The notes: generated by a model not told the origin, from the letters alone. 31,187 bases of DNA from JAIXWP01 sp049318685 (GCA_049318685.1 JBMOFW010000007.1:1-31187); one strand, 5' to 3'. Shown: positions 23,472 through 31,187, counted from the first letter of the stretch. Made by a program: numbers and translations.

Positions 23472-25391
23472 CTACACCATTTCTGCCTCGACCCAATCGC
23501 CATGTTCCTTGATCAAGTTGATCAACTCGTCAACAGCTTGGTCTTCAGCAACATTTTTCTTGACCACTTCTTTTTCTTTGTACAAAGTGATTTTGCCAGG
23601 GCCTGTACCAACGTAGCCATAATCTGCATCTGCCATTTCACCAGGACCATTAACAATGCAGCCCATAATGCCGATCTTGATGCCTTTGAGATGTGAAGTT
23701 TTCGAACGAATTTTTGCAGTCGTCTCTTGTAGATCAAATAATGTTCGTCCGCAACTTGGACAAGAGATGTATTCTGTTTTGGATATACGTGTGCGCGTGG
23801 CTTGCAATATGCCAAAAGCGGTGCTATTCACTTTCACAGGAGCAATATGTCCTGCGCTGAGCATTATTCCGTCGCCGAGGCCATCAATGAATAATGCTCC
23901 AGTATCTGTAGAAGAATACAAAGTGAATCGATCTTCGTCGATATTGGAATAATGCGCCCAGTTAATCACTGGCACATCGAAATGGGCATTCATCAAACGG
24001 AAGTAAGCTGCACGACAATCCGCCATACCATGCGCATTTTCGCTGTGAAGAATCAAGACCAAATTGTTGGCTGATCGAATCCACTCAATAAAGTCTGCCG
24101 TGACCTCATGGGCGAAAACATGTAAAAAGTTAAGAGCTTCATGGCGATTTAGCCCGCTTTTCCATGATTCGATGGTGTGCAACGGATAGTGGCGGTCTTT
24201 CGATACAGCGTTGGGCCATTGGCTTTGATCTACGATAATGCCCAATGTGCCTGGGATTTCGAAGCTTATTTGATGTTGACCGATGTAGATGTAATCACAA
24301 GCAAGATCGGTCAAATTCCATTTATCCAATTGAATGGAATAATTGTATCCCACTGAAAATAATGTAGCCGCTGTGACTTCAGCACGTTCGCTAAAATCCA
24401 TGATCACGCGAGGTACGTTTTTACCTCCGATGTTATTTACCGTGTCGGTATGTCTGCGTGCATACTCAAAGGGATTTATTGGGCAGTGCTCTTCCGCAAT
24501 AGGGGCATGATCGGCACGGTTAGTATACCGTTCGGCCAATGCACGTGCCACTGGTATTTCGGCTTCCGGAGCTTCTGTCAAGGAGACCCGAATAGTGTCG
24601 CCAATCCCATCTTCGAGAAGGGTTCCAATTCCCACAGCCGACTTGATGCGGCCATCCTCGCCGTCGCCAGCTTCGGTTACTCCCAAGTGAAGGGGATAAT
24701 TCATATCATTTTTCATCATCTCCTGCACCAAAAGGCGATACGCTTGTACCATGACTTGCGTGTTGGATGCTTTCATGGAAATGACGATTTCGTGAAAATC
24801 GAGGTCACGGCAAATGCGCAAAAACTCCATGGCGCTTTCTACCATGCCCTGAGGTGTGTCGCCGTAGCGACTTAGGATGCGGTCACTCAACGAACCATGA
24901 TTGGTTCCAATACGCATTGCTGTGCCGTTTTTCTTGCACAATAGAACAAGCGGAGTGAATCGCTCTCGAATGCGATCCAACTCCGCTTGATAAGTGTCAT
25001 CTGTATATTCGATTTCCTCGAACTTCTTTTTATCCGCGTAGTTACCGGGATTGACACGTACTTTTTCAACAATTCCTGCCGCTATTTCAGCAGCATTCGG
25101 CGTGAAGTGAATGTCTGCAACCAGTGGGGTTGAATAGCCTCTGGAGCGAAGTTCTTTTTTGATATTGGCAAGGTTTTCGGCTTCGTTTTTACTCGGTGCC
25201 GTGATGCGAACAAGTTCGCAACCTGCTTCGATCATACGAATACTTTGCTCCACTGTTCCTGCGGTATCCATGGTGTCGGTAGTCGTCATGCTTTGCAAAC
25301 GAATGGGATAATCGCCTCCAAAAACGACGTCACCAATTAGGACTTCGCGCGTTTTAAAACGCTGGTAGGAAAAGGGACTGGAGCAGTACAC
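23472..25391 (-). CDS. ispG: 4-hydroxy-3-methylbut-2-enyl diphosphate synthase, long three-domain form
   Basis: The 639-residue product converts MEcPP to HMBPP in the methylerythritol phosphate isoprenoid pathway, using a 4Fe-4S cluster. The N-terminal TIM barrel has GGDYPIRLQSMTTTDT, VADIHFTPNAA, KVRVNPGNYAD, RIGTNHGSLSDRI and HLGVTEAGDGEDG. The C-terminal domain carries the cluster ligands Cys544 and Cys547 (CPSCGRT), Cys578 and Glu585 (CIVNGPGE), with spacing matching the E. coli enzyme. Residues ~305-515 form the extra A* domain found in plant, chlamydial and Bacteroidota IspG, absent from the ~370-residue proteobacterial form. The start is GTG 25391. It begins 15 bases after the sodA stop, so the two are probably cotranscribed. 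Stop is TAG. Confidence 0.95.
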   Translation of the reverse strand: MYCSSPFSYQRFKTREVLIGDVVFGGDYPIRLQSMTTTDTMDTAGTVEQSIRMIEAGCELVRITAPSKNEAENLANIKKELRSRGYSTPLVADIHFTPNAAEIAAGIVEKVRVNPGNYADKKKFEEIEYTDDTYQAELDRIRERFTPLVLLCKKNGTAMRIGTNHGSLSDRILSRYGDTPQGMVESAMEFLRICRDLDFHEIVISMKASNTQVMVQAYRLLVQEMMKNDMNYPLHLGVTEAGDGEDGRIKSAVGIGTLLEDGIGDTIRVSLTEAPEAEIPVARALAERYTNRADHAPIAEEHCPINPFEYARRHTDTVNNIGGKNVPRVIMDFSERAEVTAATLFSVGYNYSIQLDKWNLTDLACDYIYIGQHQISFEIPGTLGIIVDQSQWPNAVSKDRHYPLHTIESWKSGLNRHEALNFLHVFAHEVTADFIEWIRSANNLVLILHSENAHGMADCRAAYFRLMNAHFDVPVINWAHYSNIDEDRFTLYSSTDTGALFIDGLGDGIMLSAGHIAPVKVNSTAFGILQATRTRISKTEYISCPSCGRTLFDLQETTAKIRSKTSHLKGIKIGIMGCIVNGPGEMADADYGYVGTGPGKITLYKEKEVVKKNVAEDQAVDELINLIKEHGDWVEAEMV

Positions 25392-25406
25392 GTGGAAAAG
25401 AATTAA

Positions 25407-26012
25407 TTATTTACCGGCTTCAAAACGACGAGACACTTCTTCCCAATTGATCACATTGAAAAATGCGCCAATGTAGTCGGGACGGCGGTTTTGGTAGTTT
25501 AGGTAATAAGCATGTTCCCATACATCGAGTCCGAGGATAGGCAAACCACCGCAACCGATGTTTGGCATCAACGGATTGTCTTGATTGGCAGAAGAACAAA
25601 TTTCCACTGTGCCGCCTTTGTGAACGCAAAGCCAAGCCCAGCCTGAACCAAAACGTGTAGTGGCGGCTTTGCTGAATTCTTCTTTGAATTTGTCGAAAGA
25701 GCCGTAGGCTGTGTTGATTGCGTCAGCTAACTCTCCTGTTGGTTGACCACCACCATTGGGCGACATCACTTCCCAGAAGAGATTATGATTGTAGAATCCG
25801 CCTCCATTGTTGCGCACAGCAGGAATATCAAAACCTTTCACGAGGATTTCCTCTATGCTGAGATTTTCTAGTGCTGTGCCGGCGATTGCAGCGTTGAGGT
25901 TGTTGGTGTATGCTGCGTGGTGCTTGTCATGGTGAATTTCCATGGTACGTGCATCAATATGTGGTTCCAACGCATCAAATGCGTAAGGAAGTGGAGCTAG
26001 TGAGAATGCCAT
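25407..26012 (-). CDS. sodA: Superoxide dismutase, Mn-type of the Fe/Mn family
   Basis: The 201-residue product converts superoxide to peroxide and oxygen. Metal ligands are His27 (EIHHDKHH), His76 (FYNHNLFW), Asp163 and His167 (LDVWEHAYY). Gln144 in SANQDNPLM is at the position of the Mn-type active-site glutamine, and Gly-Gly-Gly precedes the second ligand, so Mn use is favoured; cambialistic use cannot be excluded. No signal peptide, so it is cytoplasmic. ATG 26012 (MAFSLAPLPYAF) is chosen. A 42-codon in-frame extension to 26138 only translates the upstream repeat array (TLKLSNYQTLK) and is not part of the protein. ispG follows 15 bases later. Confidence 0.95.
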   Translation of the reverse strand: MAFSLAPLPYAFDALEPHIDARTMEIHHDKHHAAYTNNLNAAIAGTALENLSIEEILVKGFDIPAVRNNGGGFYNHNLFWEVMSPNGGGQPTGELADAINTAYGSFDKFKEEFSKAATTRFGSGWAWLCVHKGGTVEICSSANQDNPLMPNIGCGGLPILGLDVWEHAYYLNYQNRRPDYIGAFFNVINWEEVSRRFEAGK

Positions 26013-26039
26013 AATTGTATATTTTTTAAAATGATGAAG

Positions 26040-26047
26040 CAAATATA
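26040..26047 (-). promoter_or_regulatory. Candidate -7 promoter element of sodA-ispG
   Basis: The minus strand reads TATATTTG, a full match to TAnnTTTG, 27 bases before the sodA ATG. No clear TTG -33 box. The octamer repeat array starts about 33 bases upstream of it. Confidence 0.55.
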
Positions 26048-26080
26048 CAACACCCTGACGGAGGGATTGTTCGGGGGGAG

Positions 26081-26232
26081 GTTTGAGGGTTTGATAGTTT
26101 GATAGTTTGAGGGTTTGATTGTGAGTTCGTGAGGTCATGAGATCATTAGATGATGTGATTAAATGATCTCTCGACCAACTGAACTCTCGACCAACTGATC
26201 TCTTGATCTATTGACCACCCGATCAAACGAAC
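26081..26232. repeat. Degenerate 8-nt tandem array, 19 units in constant register
   Basis: The 387-base sodA-mreB intergenic region holds 152 bases that divide exactly into 19 octamers. Units 1-5 are GTTTGA followed by GG, TA, TA, GG, TT. Later units include GTGAGTTC, GTGAGGTC, ATGAGATC, ATTAGATG, TCTCGACC (twice), AACTGAAC, AACTGATC, TCTTGATC, TATTGACC, ACCCGATC and AAACGAAC. The dinucleotide GA falls at unit positions 5-6 in 17 of 19 units; the exceptions are units 6 and 7. Neighbouring units resemble each other more than distant ones, as expected if short tracts expanded by slippage and then diverged. It includes a direct repeat CTCTCGACCAACTGA (26168-26182 and 26184-26198). No ORF of its own. 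Function unknown. Confidence 0.8.
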
Positions 26233-26303
26233 TGCCGCTCCACGGTTGATAACTCGCGAAAATTGTTGAAAGGCGCGGTGTGCAAATCATCTAGATATAA
26301 AGA

Positions 26304-26311
26304 TATATTTG
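26304..26311 (+). promoter_or_regulatory. Candidate -7 promoter element of the mreBCD-mrdA-rodA operon
   Basis: TATATTTG, a full match to TAnnTTTG, lies 88 bases before the mreB ATG, giving a leader of roughly 80 bases. That leader contains a short hairpin (CCTG 26339-26342 with CAGG 26348-26351, flanked by AAAA and TTTT) of uncertain meaning. Confidence 0.55.
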
Positions 26312-26399
26312 TAGCAAATTGCACGTAAAATTGAAAATCCTGTAAATCAGGGCTTTTGAGTAATCGTCAGGAGAAGTTAACCTCAAGAAACCAACGCAC

Positions 26400-27428
26400 A
26401 TGGGCATTTTCAGTTTCCTTACACAGGAAATCGCTATTGACCTCGGTACCGCAAATACCATCATTATTCAGAACGACAAGGTCGTTGTGGACGAGCCCTC
26501 CATCATTGCCCGCGATCGCGCAACAGGCCGTACAGTGGCTGTAGGCCGCGCGGCGCAACAAATGCACGGCAAAACGCACGAAAACATAAAAACCATACGT
26601 CCGCTCAAGGACGGTGTAATTGCCGACTTTCACGCAGCTGAAGACATGATCAAGGGAATGATCAAGATGATCAACCGCAGCAAGGGAGTTTTTCAACCCT
26701 CTCTGCGCATGGTAATCTGCATTCCTTCAGGCATCACTGAAGTGGAAAAGCGCGCTGTTCAAGATAGCGCTGAGCACGCGGGAGCCAAGGAAGTGTTCCT
26801 TATTCACGAACCTATGGCTGCGGCTATCGGTATCGGTATCGATGTGGAAGAACCTATGGGAAATATGGTCATCGATATCGGAGGGGGTACTTCTGAAATT
26901 GCCGTTATCGCTCTTGGCGGTATCGTTACCGACAAAAATATCCGTGTCGCTGGTGATGAGCTTACTCAAGACATCGAAGAATATATGCGCCGTCAGCACA
27001 ATATCCTCATTGGTGAGCGTACAGCGGAGCAAATTAAAATCGAAGTAGGTGCTGCTTTACCCGAACTCGATAATCCACCGGCGGATTATAGTGTGCGTGG
27101 TCGCGACTTGATGACAGGTATTCCGAAAGAAATTACTGTTTCCTATTCTGAAATTGCGCACGCTCTCGATAAATCAATTTCGAAAATCGAAGAGGCCATC
27201 ATGAGCTGTTTGGAAAATACACCGCCTGAACTTTCAGCGGATATTTACAAAACAGGAATCTACCTTGCCGGCGGTGGCGCCTTATTGCGCGGCCTCGACA
27301 AACGCATTTCAATGAAAACAAAACTCCCTGTTCACGTGGCCGATGATCCATTGCGCGCGGTGGCTCGCGGAACAGGAATCGCTTTGAAGAACGTAAATAA
27401 ATTCCAGTTCCTCATGAGAGGAGCTTAA
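26400..27428 (+). CDS. mreB: Rod shape-determining protein MreB
   Basis: This 342-residue actin-like ATPase forms membrane-associated filaments that steer lateral cell-wall synthesis. Visible features are an amphipathic N-terminus (MGIFSFLTQ), phosphate-1 motif IAIDLGTANTIIIQ, IRPLKDGVIADFHAAEDMI, HEPMAAAIGIGIDV, phosphate-2 motif VIDIGGGTSEIAVIALGGIV, and adenosine motif IYLAGGGALLRGLD. Length is normal. It is the first gene of the elongasome operon; mreC begins 10 bases after its stop. It has a long leader with a good -7 element. Confidence 0.97.
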   Translation: MGIFSFLTQEIAIDLGTANTIIIQNDKVVVDEPSIIARDRATGRTVAVGRAAQQMHGKTHENIKTIRPLKDGVIADFHAAEDMIKGMIKMINRSKGVFQPSLRMVICIPSGITEVEKRAVQDSAEHAGAKEVFLIHEPMAAAIGIGIDVEEPMGNMVIDIGGGTSEIAVIALGGIVTDKNIRVAGDELTQDIEEYMRRQHNILIGERTAEQIKIEVGAALPELDNPPADYSVRGRDLMTGIPKEITVSYSEIAHALDKSISKIEEAIMSCLENTPPELSADIYKTGIYLAGGGALLRGLDKRISMKTKLPVHVADDPLRAVARGTGIALKNVNKFQFLMRGA

Positions 27429-27438
27429 GGAATAGGGC

Positions 27439-28290
27439 ATGAGAAATATACTCAATCTTATTCAACGTTTTTATGTCTTCTTGCTATTCCTGGTCCTCCA
27501 GGGATTTGCAATGTATATTCTCTTCAATAGCAACAATTATCATAAAGCGGCTTTCGTTAATCATAGCCGAGATTGGGTAGGCAGTGTTTATTCTAAACGT
27601 GCACAAATGCGCGAGTACCTCATGCTCGGTGAAATCAACGACCAGTTATCACGTGAAAATGCATGGCTCCGGAGCCAATTGCCGGATAACTTTTTGCTTG
27701 TAGATACGGTGGTGCTTCATGTTAATGATACTTTGTTTTTGCAGAAATATGATTATCGAACAGCCAAAGTGGTGAATATTACCCTCAATAGAGAAAGTAA
27801 TTTTATCATGCTAGATCGCGGAAGTATCGGCGGAATAAAAAAGGATATGGCTGTAATTGCCAATGGTAATATTGTTGGCAAAGTGACCAGTGTTAGTGAT
27901 CATTTTGCTGTGGTGATGCCTGTTTTACACAGCAAATTTGTAGCGAGCGTGCGAATGAAAGGTAGTGGAGATCTCGGCTTGTTGGTGTGGCAAGGGGGAG
28001 ATCCTGAATTGGCCACAATCAAGGAAATTCCAAAGCACGTGCCTGTAGAAATCGGTGATACGGTAATGACTTCCGGTTTGGCTGAAAGTTTCCCCGATAA
28101 TATCACTGTGGGCTATGTCTCCCAAATGGACGACCGTGCAGAAGAAAACTTCCACCGAATAACCATTCGGTTGAGTACTGATTTTAGGAAATTGAGTCAC
28201 GTCCAAGTGATCAACGATAAATTCCGTTTGGAACAAGATTCTTTGCTTATTCAATCTCAAATCACTGATGGGGATAACAGTAATCGTTAA
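27439..28290 (+). CDS. mreC: Rod shape-determining protein MreC
   Basis: This 283-residue inner-membrane protein links MreB to the periplasmic PBP2/RodA machine. It has a short cytoplasmic start, one membrane segment near residues 11-30 (FYVFLLFLVLQGFAMYILF), a helical stretch with INDQLSRENAWLRSQL (coiled coil, about residues 65-85), and two periplasmic beta-barrel repeats with NFIMLDRGSIGGIKKDMAVIANGNIVGKV, a typical MreC segment. The last 22 bases overlap mreD, showing tight coupling. Confidence 0.93.
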   Translation: MRNILNLIQRFYVFLLFLVLQGFAMYILFNSNNYHKAAFVNHSRDWVGSVYSKRAQMREYLMLGEINDQLSRENAWLRSQLPDNFLLVDTVVLHVNDTLFLQKYDYRTAKVVNITLNRESNFIMLDRGSIGGIKKDMAVIANGNIVGKVTSVSDHFAVVMPVLHSKFVASVRMKGSGDLGLLVWQGGDPELATIKEIPKHVPVEIGDTVMTSGLAESFPDNITVGYVSQMDDRAEENFHRITIRLSTDFRKLSHVQVINDKFRLEQDSLLIQSQITDGDNSNR

Positions 28291-28792
28291 TATACTGCGC
28301 ATCGCTTTCTTGATTCTGCTCCAAGCTTTAGTGGTGAGCAGAATGCAACCATTGGATGGTTTGATTTTGCCATGGATATATATTTTCGGCATACTCATGC
28401 TCCCATTCTCAACACCGCGATGGCTTTTGCTTCTCGTCGGATTTAGCGTGGGGATGACAATGGACTGGTTTTCCGGGCCTCCGGGTTTACACACAAGTGC
28501 CTGTCTTTGGCTCGCTTTTGTTCAACCGCTCGTTCAACGCCTTTTCGCGCCGCGTGAGGGGTACGATGTCAGTATGAAACCCACCGTTCAAAAAATGGGA
28601 TTGGCTTGGTACCTGACCTATGCTGGTATTCTCACTTTCGTTCATCACACTTGGCTTTTCTTTATGGAGGTCATGCGATTGAGCGATTTTTTCTATCAAC
28701 TCTTGCATATTATCTTGAGTGCCGCTGCGACACTCTTGCTTATGACCATTGGTCAATACCTCATTTATAATTCAAAAAGCAACGAATTGTGA
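28268..28792 (+). CDS. mreD: Rod shape-determining protein MreD
   Basis: This 174-residue, highly hydrophobic inner-membrane protein has about five membrane segments and is identified chiefly by size, hydropathy and position between mreC and mrdA. Supporting family-like segments are LLLLVGFSVGMTMDWFSGPPGLHTSACLWLAFVQP. The start ATG lies inside the 3' end of mreC (23-base overlap). The stop overlaps the mrdA start as GTGA (28789-28792). Confidence 0.88.
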   Translation: MGITVIVNILRIAFLILLQALVVSRMQPLDGLILPWIYIFGILMLPFSTPRWLLLLVGFSVGMTMDWFSGPPGLHTSACLWLAFVQPLVQRLFAPREGYDVSMKPTVQKMGLAWYLTYAGILTFVHHTWLFFMEVMRLSDFFYQLLHIILSAAATLLLMTIGQYLIYNSKSNEL

Positions 28793-30600
28793 ACCTCGAC
28801 GGCAGAAGAATTACCATCATTCTGATCGTTAGCATAATTGGAATCATTTATGCTCTGCGTTTGCTTTCTCTGCAAGTGCTGAATCCCGATTGGAAAAACA
28901 AAGGCACTGCACTGACCGAAAAAGAGGTTATTGTCTATCCTTCTCGCGGACTGATCTACGATCGTAAAGGGCGATTGCTCGTAACCAATCAAACGGTGTA
29001 TGATCTAATGGTGCTTCCCAAAGATGTGAAGCCGTTTGACACGGTGGCGTTTTGCGAATTGGTAAAATTGACACCCGAAGAGTTGCGCGCAGGATTAAAG
29101 AAAGCCGTGTCGTGGCCCAATGTCAAATACAAGCCTTCGCCGATTATCAAACAAATGACCCCTCCGGAATATGCCAAGATTTCGGAGCAACTCTACTAGT
29201 ATCCAGGTTTCTTCGGAACACCGCGTACCCTTCGCGTTTATCCTCAATCTATCGGTGCGCTACTATTAGGTGACGTAGCAGAGATTGATAAGAATGAAAT
29301 GGAAAAACATCCAGATTATCGTCGTGGAGATTACATTGGAAAGAGTGGTATTGAAAAATCGTACGAAGAAGAACTTCGCGGAACACGCGGTGTAAAGTAT
29401 GTGTATCGGGATAATCTTGGCGTGGAGCGCAATGTAGCTGATGGAAGCCTTGACATCGCCGCTGTTGAAGGGACGGACTTGATTGCTACCATTGATGCCG
29501 AATTGCAGCGCTACGGAGAGGAATTAATGAAGAATAAGCGTGGGTGTATCGTGGCCATAGAACCCTCGACCGGAGAAATCTTGGCACTTGTGAGCGCACC
29601 AACTTACGATCCTAATTTGCTTGTGGGACGTGCTCGTGGGCATAATTTCAAAGTGCTTAATTCGGATAAACAAAAACCCTTGTTCAATCGTGCCACACAA
29701 GCGCAATACCGTCCTGGTTCGATTTTCAAACTAGCACAATCGTTGGCTGCTTTGCAAATCGGTGCCATTACGCCCGATACGCGCATCGCCTGCAATCGCG
29801 GCATTATTGGTTGCCACGGTTCGCATAGTATGGACAATTTGGAGATGGCCATAGTGCACAGTTGTAATCCTTATTTCCGTGGAGTGATGCAGCGTGTAGT
29901 AGAGGGTGATCGTGATAAAACTAGTCGCTTTAAAGATGCACGTATCGGATTGGGTATTTGGCAAGAACACATCAAACGCTTTGGATTTGGAAGCAATTTG
30001 AGTACAGATATTCCCAATGTAAAATCGGGATTGGTGCCCGGTGTTGCATACTACGACAAGTGGTATGGCGAATTGCAATGGGCATTCAGTACCATTTATT
30101 CGTTGAGTATCGGTGAAGGAGAAATGTTGGTGACGCCTATTCAAATGTGCAACCTGGCGTGCATAATTGCCAATCGAGGTTGGTATGTTGCTCCGCATAC
30201 GGTTAAGCAAATTGGAATTGGCGGAAAGCCCAGAGAAGAATTTATGGTGCGTTATGACACAGGTATCGATACAGCGTATTTCCGCACGGTGGTGAATGCC
30301 ATGGAAAAAGTATTGGAGCCCGGTGGTACTGCGTCGCGCGCTAAATTGAAAGATATTGTGATTTGTGGTAAAACCGGAACCGTGCAAAATGAACCACGCG
30401 AAGACCACGCTGTGTTTGTGTGTTTCGCACCCAAGGATAATCCAAAGATCGCGTTGAGTGTATACGTCGAAAACGCCGGATTCGGCGGTACTTGGTCGGC
30501 ACCTATCGCGAGTTTGATGATCGAAAAATACTTGACAGATACCATCACCAACGTTGCGGCTGAAAAGCGCATCCTTGAAGCAAACTTCCTCGATCAGTGA
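28789..30600 (+). CDS. mrdA: Penicillin-binding protein 2 (elongasome transpeptidase), interrupted by an in-frame amber codon
   Basis: The frame is continuous over 603 sense positions apart from one TAG at codon 137 (29197-29199). Without tools for reads I cannot tell error from mutation; gene callers would report 28789-29199 and about 29299-30600. The N-terminal piece has the single membrane anchor (ITIILIVSIIGIIYALRLL) and the start of the dimerisation domain (VIVYPSRGLIYDRKGRLLVTN). After the stop, homology continues at once (YPGFFGTPRTLRVYP) in the same frame. The transpeptidase domain is intact: Ser311 and Lys314 in RPGSIFK, Ser358-Cys-Asn360, and Lys528-Thr-Gly530. The start is GTG, overlapping the mreD stop; the stop overlaps the rodA start. 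It cross-links peptidoglycan with RodA in the periplasm. Confidence 0.85.
29197..29199 (+). other. In-frame amber (TAG) codon inside mrdA
   Basis: The codon reads TAC-TAG-TAT, between EQLY and YPGFF. There is no frame change on either side. A single base change from AAG or CAG (Lys or Gln) would restore a normal codon; related PBP2 proteins usually have a basic residue here, as I recall. TAG serves as a true terminal stop in dsbD, the DUF5686 gene and ispG, so reassigned amber is unlikely. Confidence 0.9.
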
Positions 30601-31187
30601 AAGATAACCAGTCACTCGCCCTCGAACGCCTCGATTGGACCACGATTATCATCTACGTGGCTCTCGTGCTTTTTGGTTGGATGAATATTTATAGTGCTGC
30701 CTATGATTTTCAGCATCCAAGTTTGTTTGACTTTAGTCAAGAGTATGGCAAGCAGTTCATTTGGATTTTAGTTTCTTTTTTTCTGGCCGTCACTACGCTT
30801 TATGTAGAGGGAGATTTCTTTAATAAACTAGCCATTTTTATATATGGTTTTTTTGTGTTGCTCCTGGTTCTTGTATTGATTGTGGGAAAAGAAGTGAATG
30901 GGGCAAAGGCTTGGTTTGGCATTGGTGATTTTGGGATTCAACCTTCGGAGTTTTCGAAGATTGGCGTTGGACTCCTACTCGCCAAGTATATTTCATCCTC
31001 GGGATCGCAATTTAAAAATTGGAAAACGAGAGGGGTAGCAGCTGCCATTATAGGTTTACCGGCCTTACTTATTCTCAAACAACCTGATGTAGGATCGGTG
31101 CTCACATTCACGGCATTTATTTTCGCGATGTATCGAGAAGGTCTTTCGGGCAACGTGCTAATCATTGGACTTGGTGCCATAGTCTTT
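30597..31187 (+). CDS. rodA: Rod shape-determining peptidoglycan glycosyltransferase RodA, 5' part (runs off window)
   Basis: The first 197 codons are visible, with no stop before the window end. The start is GTG at 30597, overlapping the mrdA TGA as GTGA. The product begins VKDNQSLALERLDWTTIIIYV and shows several membrane segments. A SEDS family signature, NGAKAWFGIGDFGIQPSEFSKI, follows, then LLILKQPDVGSVLT, where Asp lies in the known catalytic region of RodA/FtsW. RodA polymerises glycan strands and pairs with PBP2. The codon-level overlap with mrdA means its translation would normally depend on ribosomes finishing mrdA. Confidence 0.93.
   Translation, partial: MKDNQSLALERLDWTTIIIYVALVLFGWMNIYSAAYDFQHPSLFDFSQEYGKQFIWILVSFFLAVTTLYVEGDFFNKLAIFIYGFFVLLLVLVLIVGKEVNGAKAWFGIGDFGIQPSEFSKIGVGLLLAKYISSSGSQFKNWKTRGVAAAIIGLPALLILKQPDVGSVLTFTAFIFAMYREGLSGNVLIIGLGAIVF

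Noticed and set aside
23140..23496. Minus-strand ORF with a response-regulator-like start (ILLVDDSELL)
   Set aside because: The resemblance is limited to about 20 residues; the rest has no receiver-domain pattern, and the better-formed ORF lies on the other strand.
26013..26138. N-terminal extension of sodA
   Set aside because: The extra 42 codons translate the octamer array and promoter region; SOD similarity begins exactly at ATG 26012.
26081..26232. CRISPR array
   Set aside because: Units are only 8 bases, contiguous, without spacers, and no cas genes are present.
29190..29300. Frameshift in mrdA
   Set aside because: The two halves are in the same frame (29299 minus 28789 is divisible by three), and homology continues directly across the stop, so it is a nonsense codon only.
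28789..30600. Recoded amber codon as a genome-wide code change
   Set aside because: TAG ends dsbD, the DUF5686 gene and ispG at expected protein ends, so TAG is an ordinary stop here.
1..31187. Mobile element or horizontally acquired island
   Set aside because: No transposase, integrase, attachment-like repeats or tRNA; gene content is chromosomal housekeeping and envelope genes.

Overview
The window is a chromosomal segment of a Bacteroidota bacterium; order and genus cannot be fixed from sequence alone. The evidence is a secreted protein with a type IX secretion (T9SS) C-terminal domain, the long three-domain IspG, a DUF5686/CarboxypepD_reg-like outer-membrane protein, near absence of Shine-Dalgarno sequences with A-rich leaders instead, and repeated TAnnTTTG-type -7 promoter elements. 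Almost everything is housekeeping or envelope biology. I see no tRNA, rRNA, insertion sequence, prophage or CRISPR array.

Layout: 1-2.1 kb, the 3' end of a large T9SS-secreted protein closed by a strong terminator. 2.2-4.3 kb, a small secreted protein, rlmN and a cysteine-rich lipoprotein. 4.3-7.1 kb (minus strand), a wzm-wzt-methyltransferase unit for surface polysaccharide export, divergent from a large multi-membrane protein at 7.2-9.4 kb. 9.5-14.2 kb, purD converging on mfd with no base between their stop codons. 14.3-17.2 kb, pabB-tilS plus a small conserved-looking gene, ended by a terminator. 17.3-23.4 kb, dsbD (duplicated N-terminal domain), a DUF5686 protein, lptB and a doubtful small membrane ORF. 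23.5-26.0 kb (minus strand), sodA-ispG. 26.4-31.2 kb, the elongasome operon mreB-mreC-mreD-mrdA-rodA, with rodA cut by the window end.

The genes work in familiar groups: cell-wall elongation (mreBCD, PBP2, RodA), outer-membrane and surface assembly (LptB, Wzm/Wzt, DUF5686, T9SS cargo), periplasmic thiol chemistry (DsbD), and central or repair metabolism (PurD, PabB, IspG, Mfd, TilS, RlmN, SOD).

The two least ordinary things are: (1) an in-frame amber codon (29197-29199) splitting an otherwise intact PBP2 gene inside the elongasome operon; and (2) a 152-bp intergenic array between sodA and mreB (26081-26232) that keeps an exact 8-nt register over 19 units while the unit sequence drifts along the array. 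I did not find a convincing new multi-gene system.
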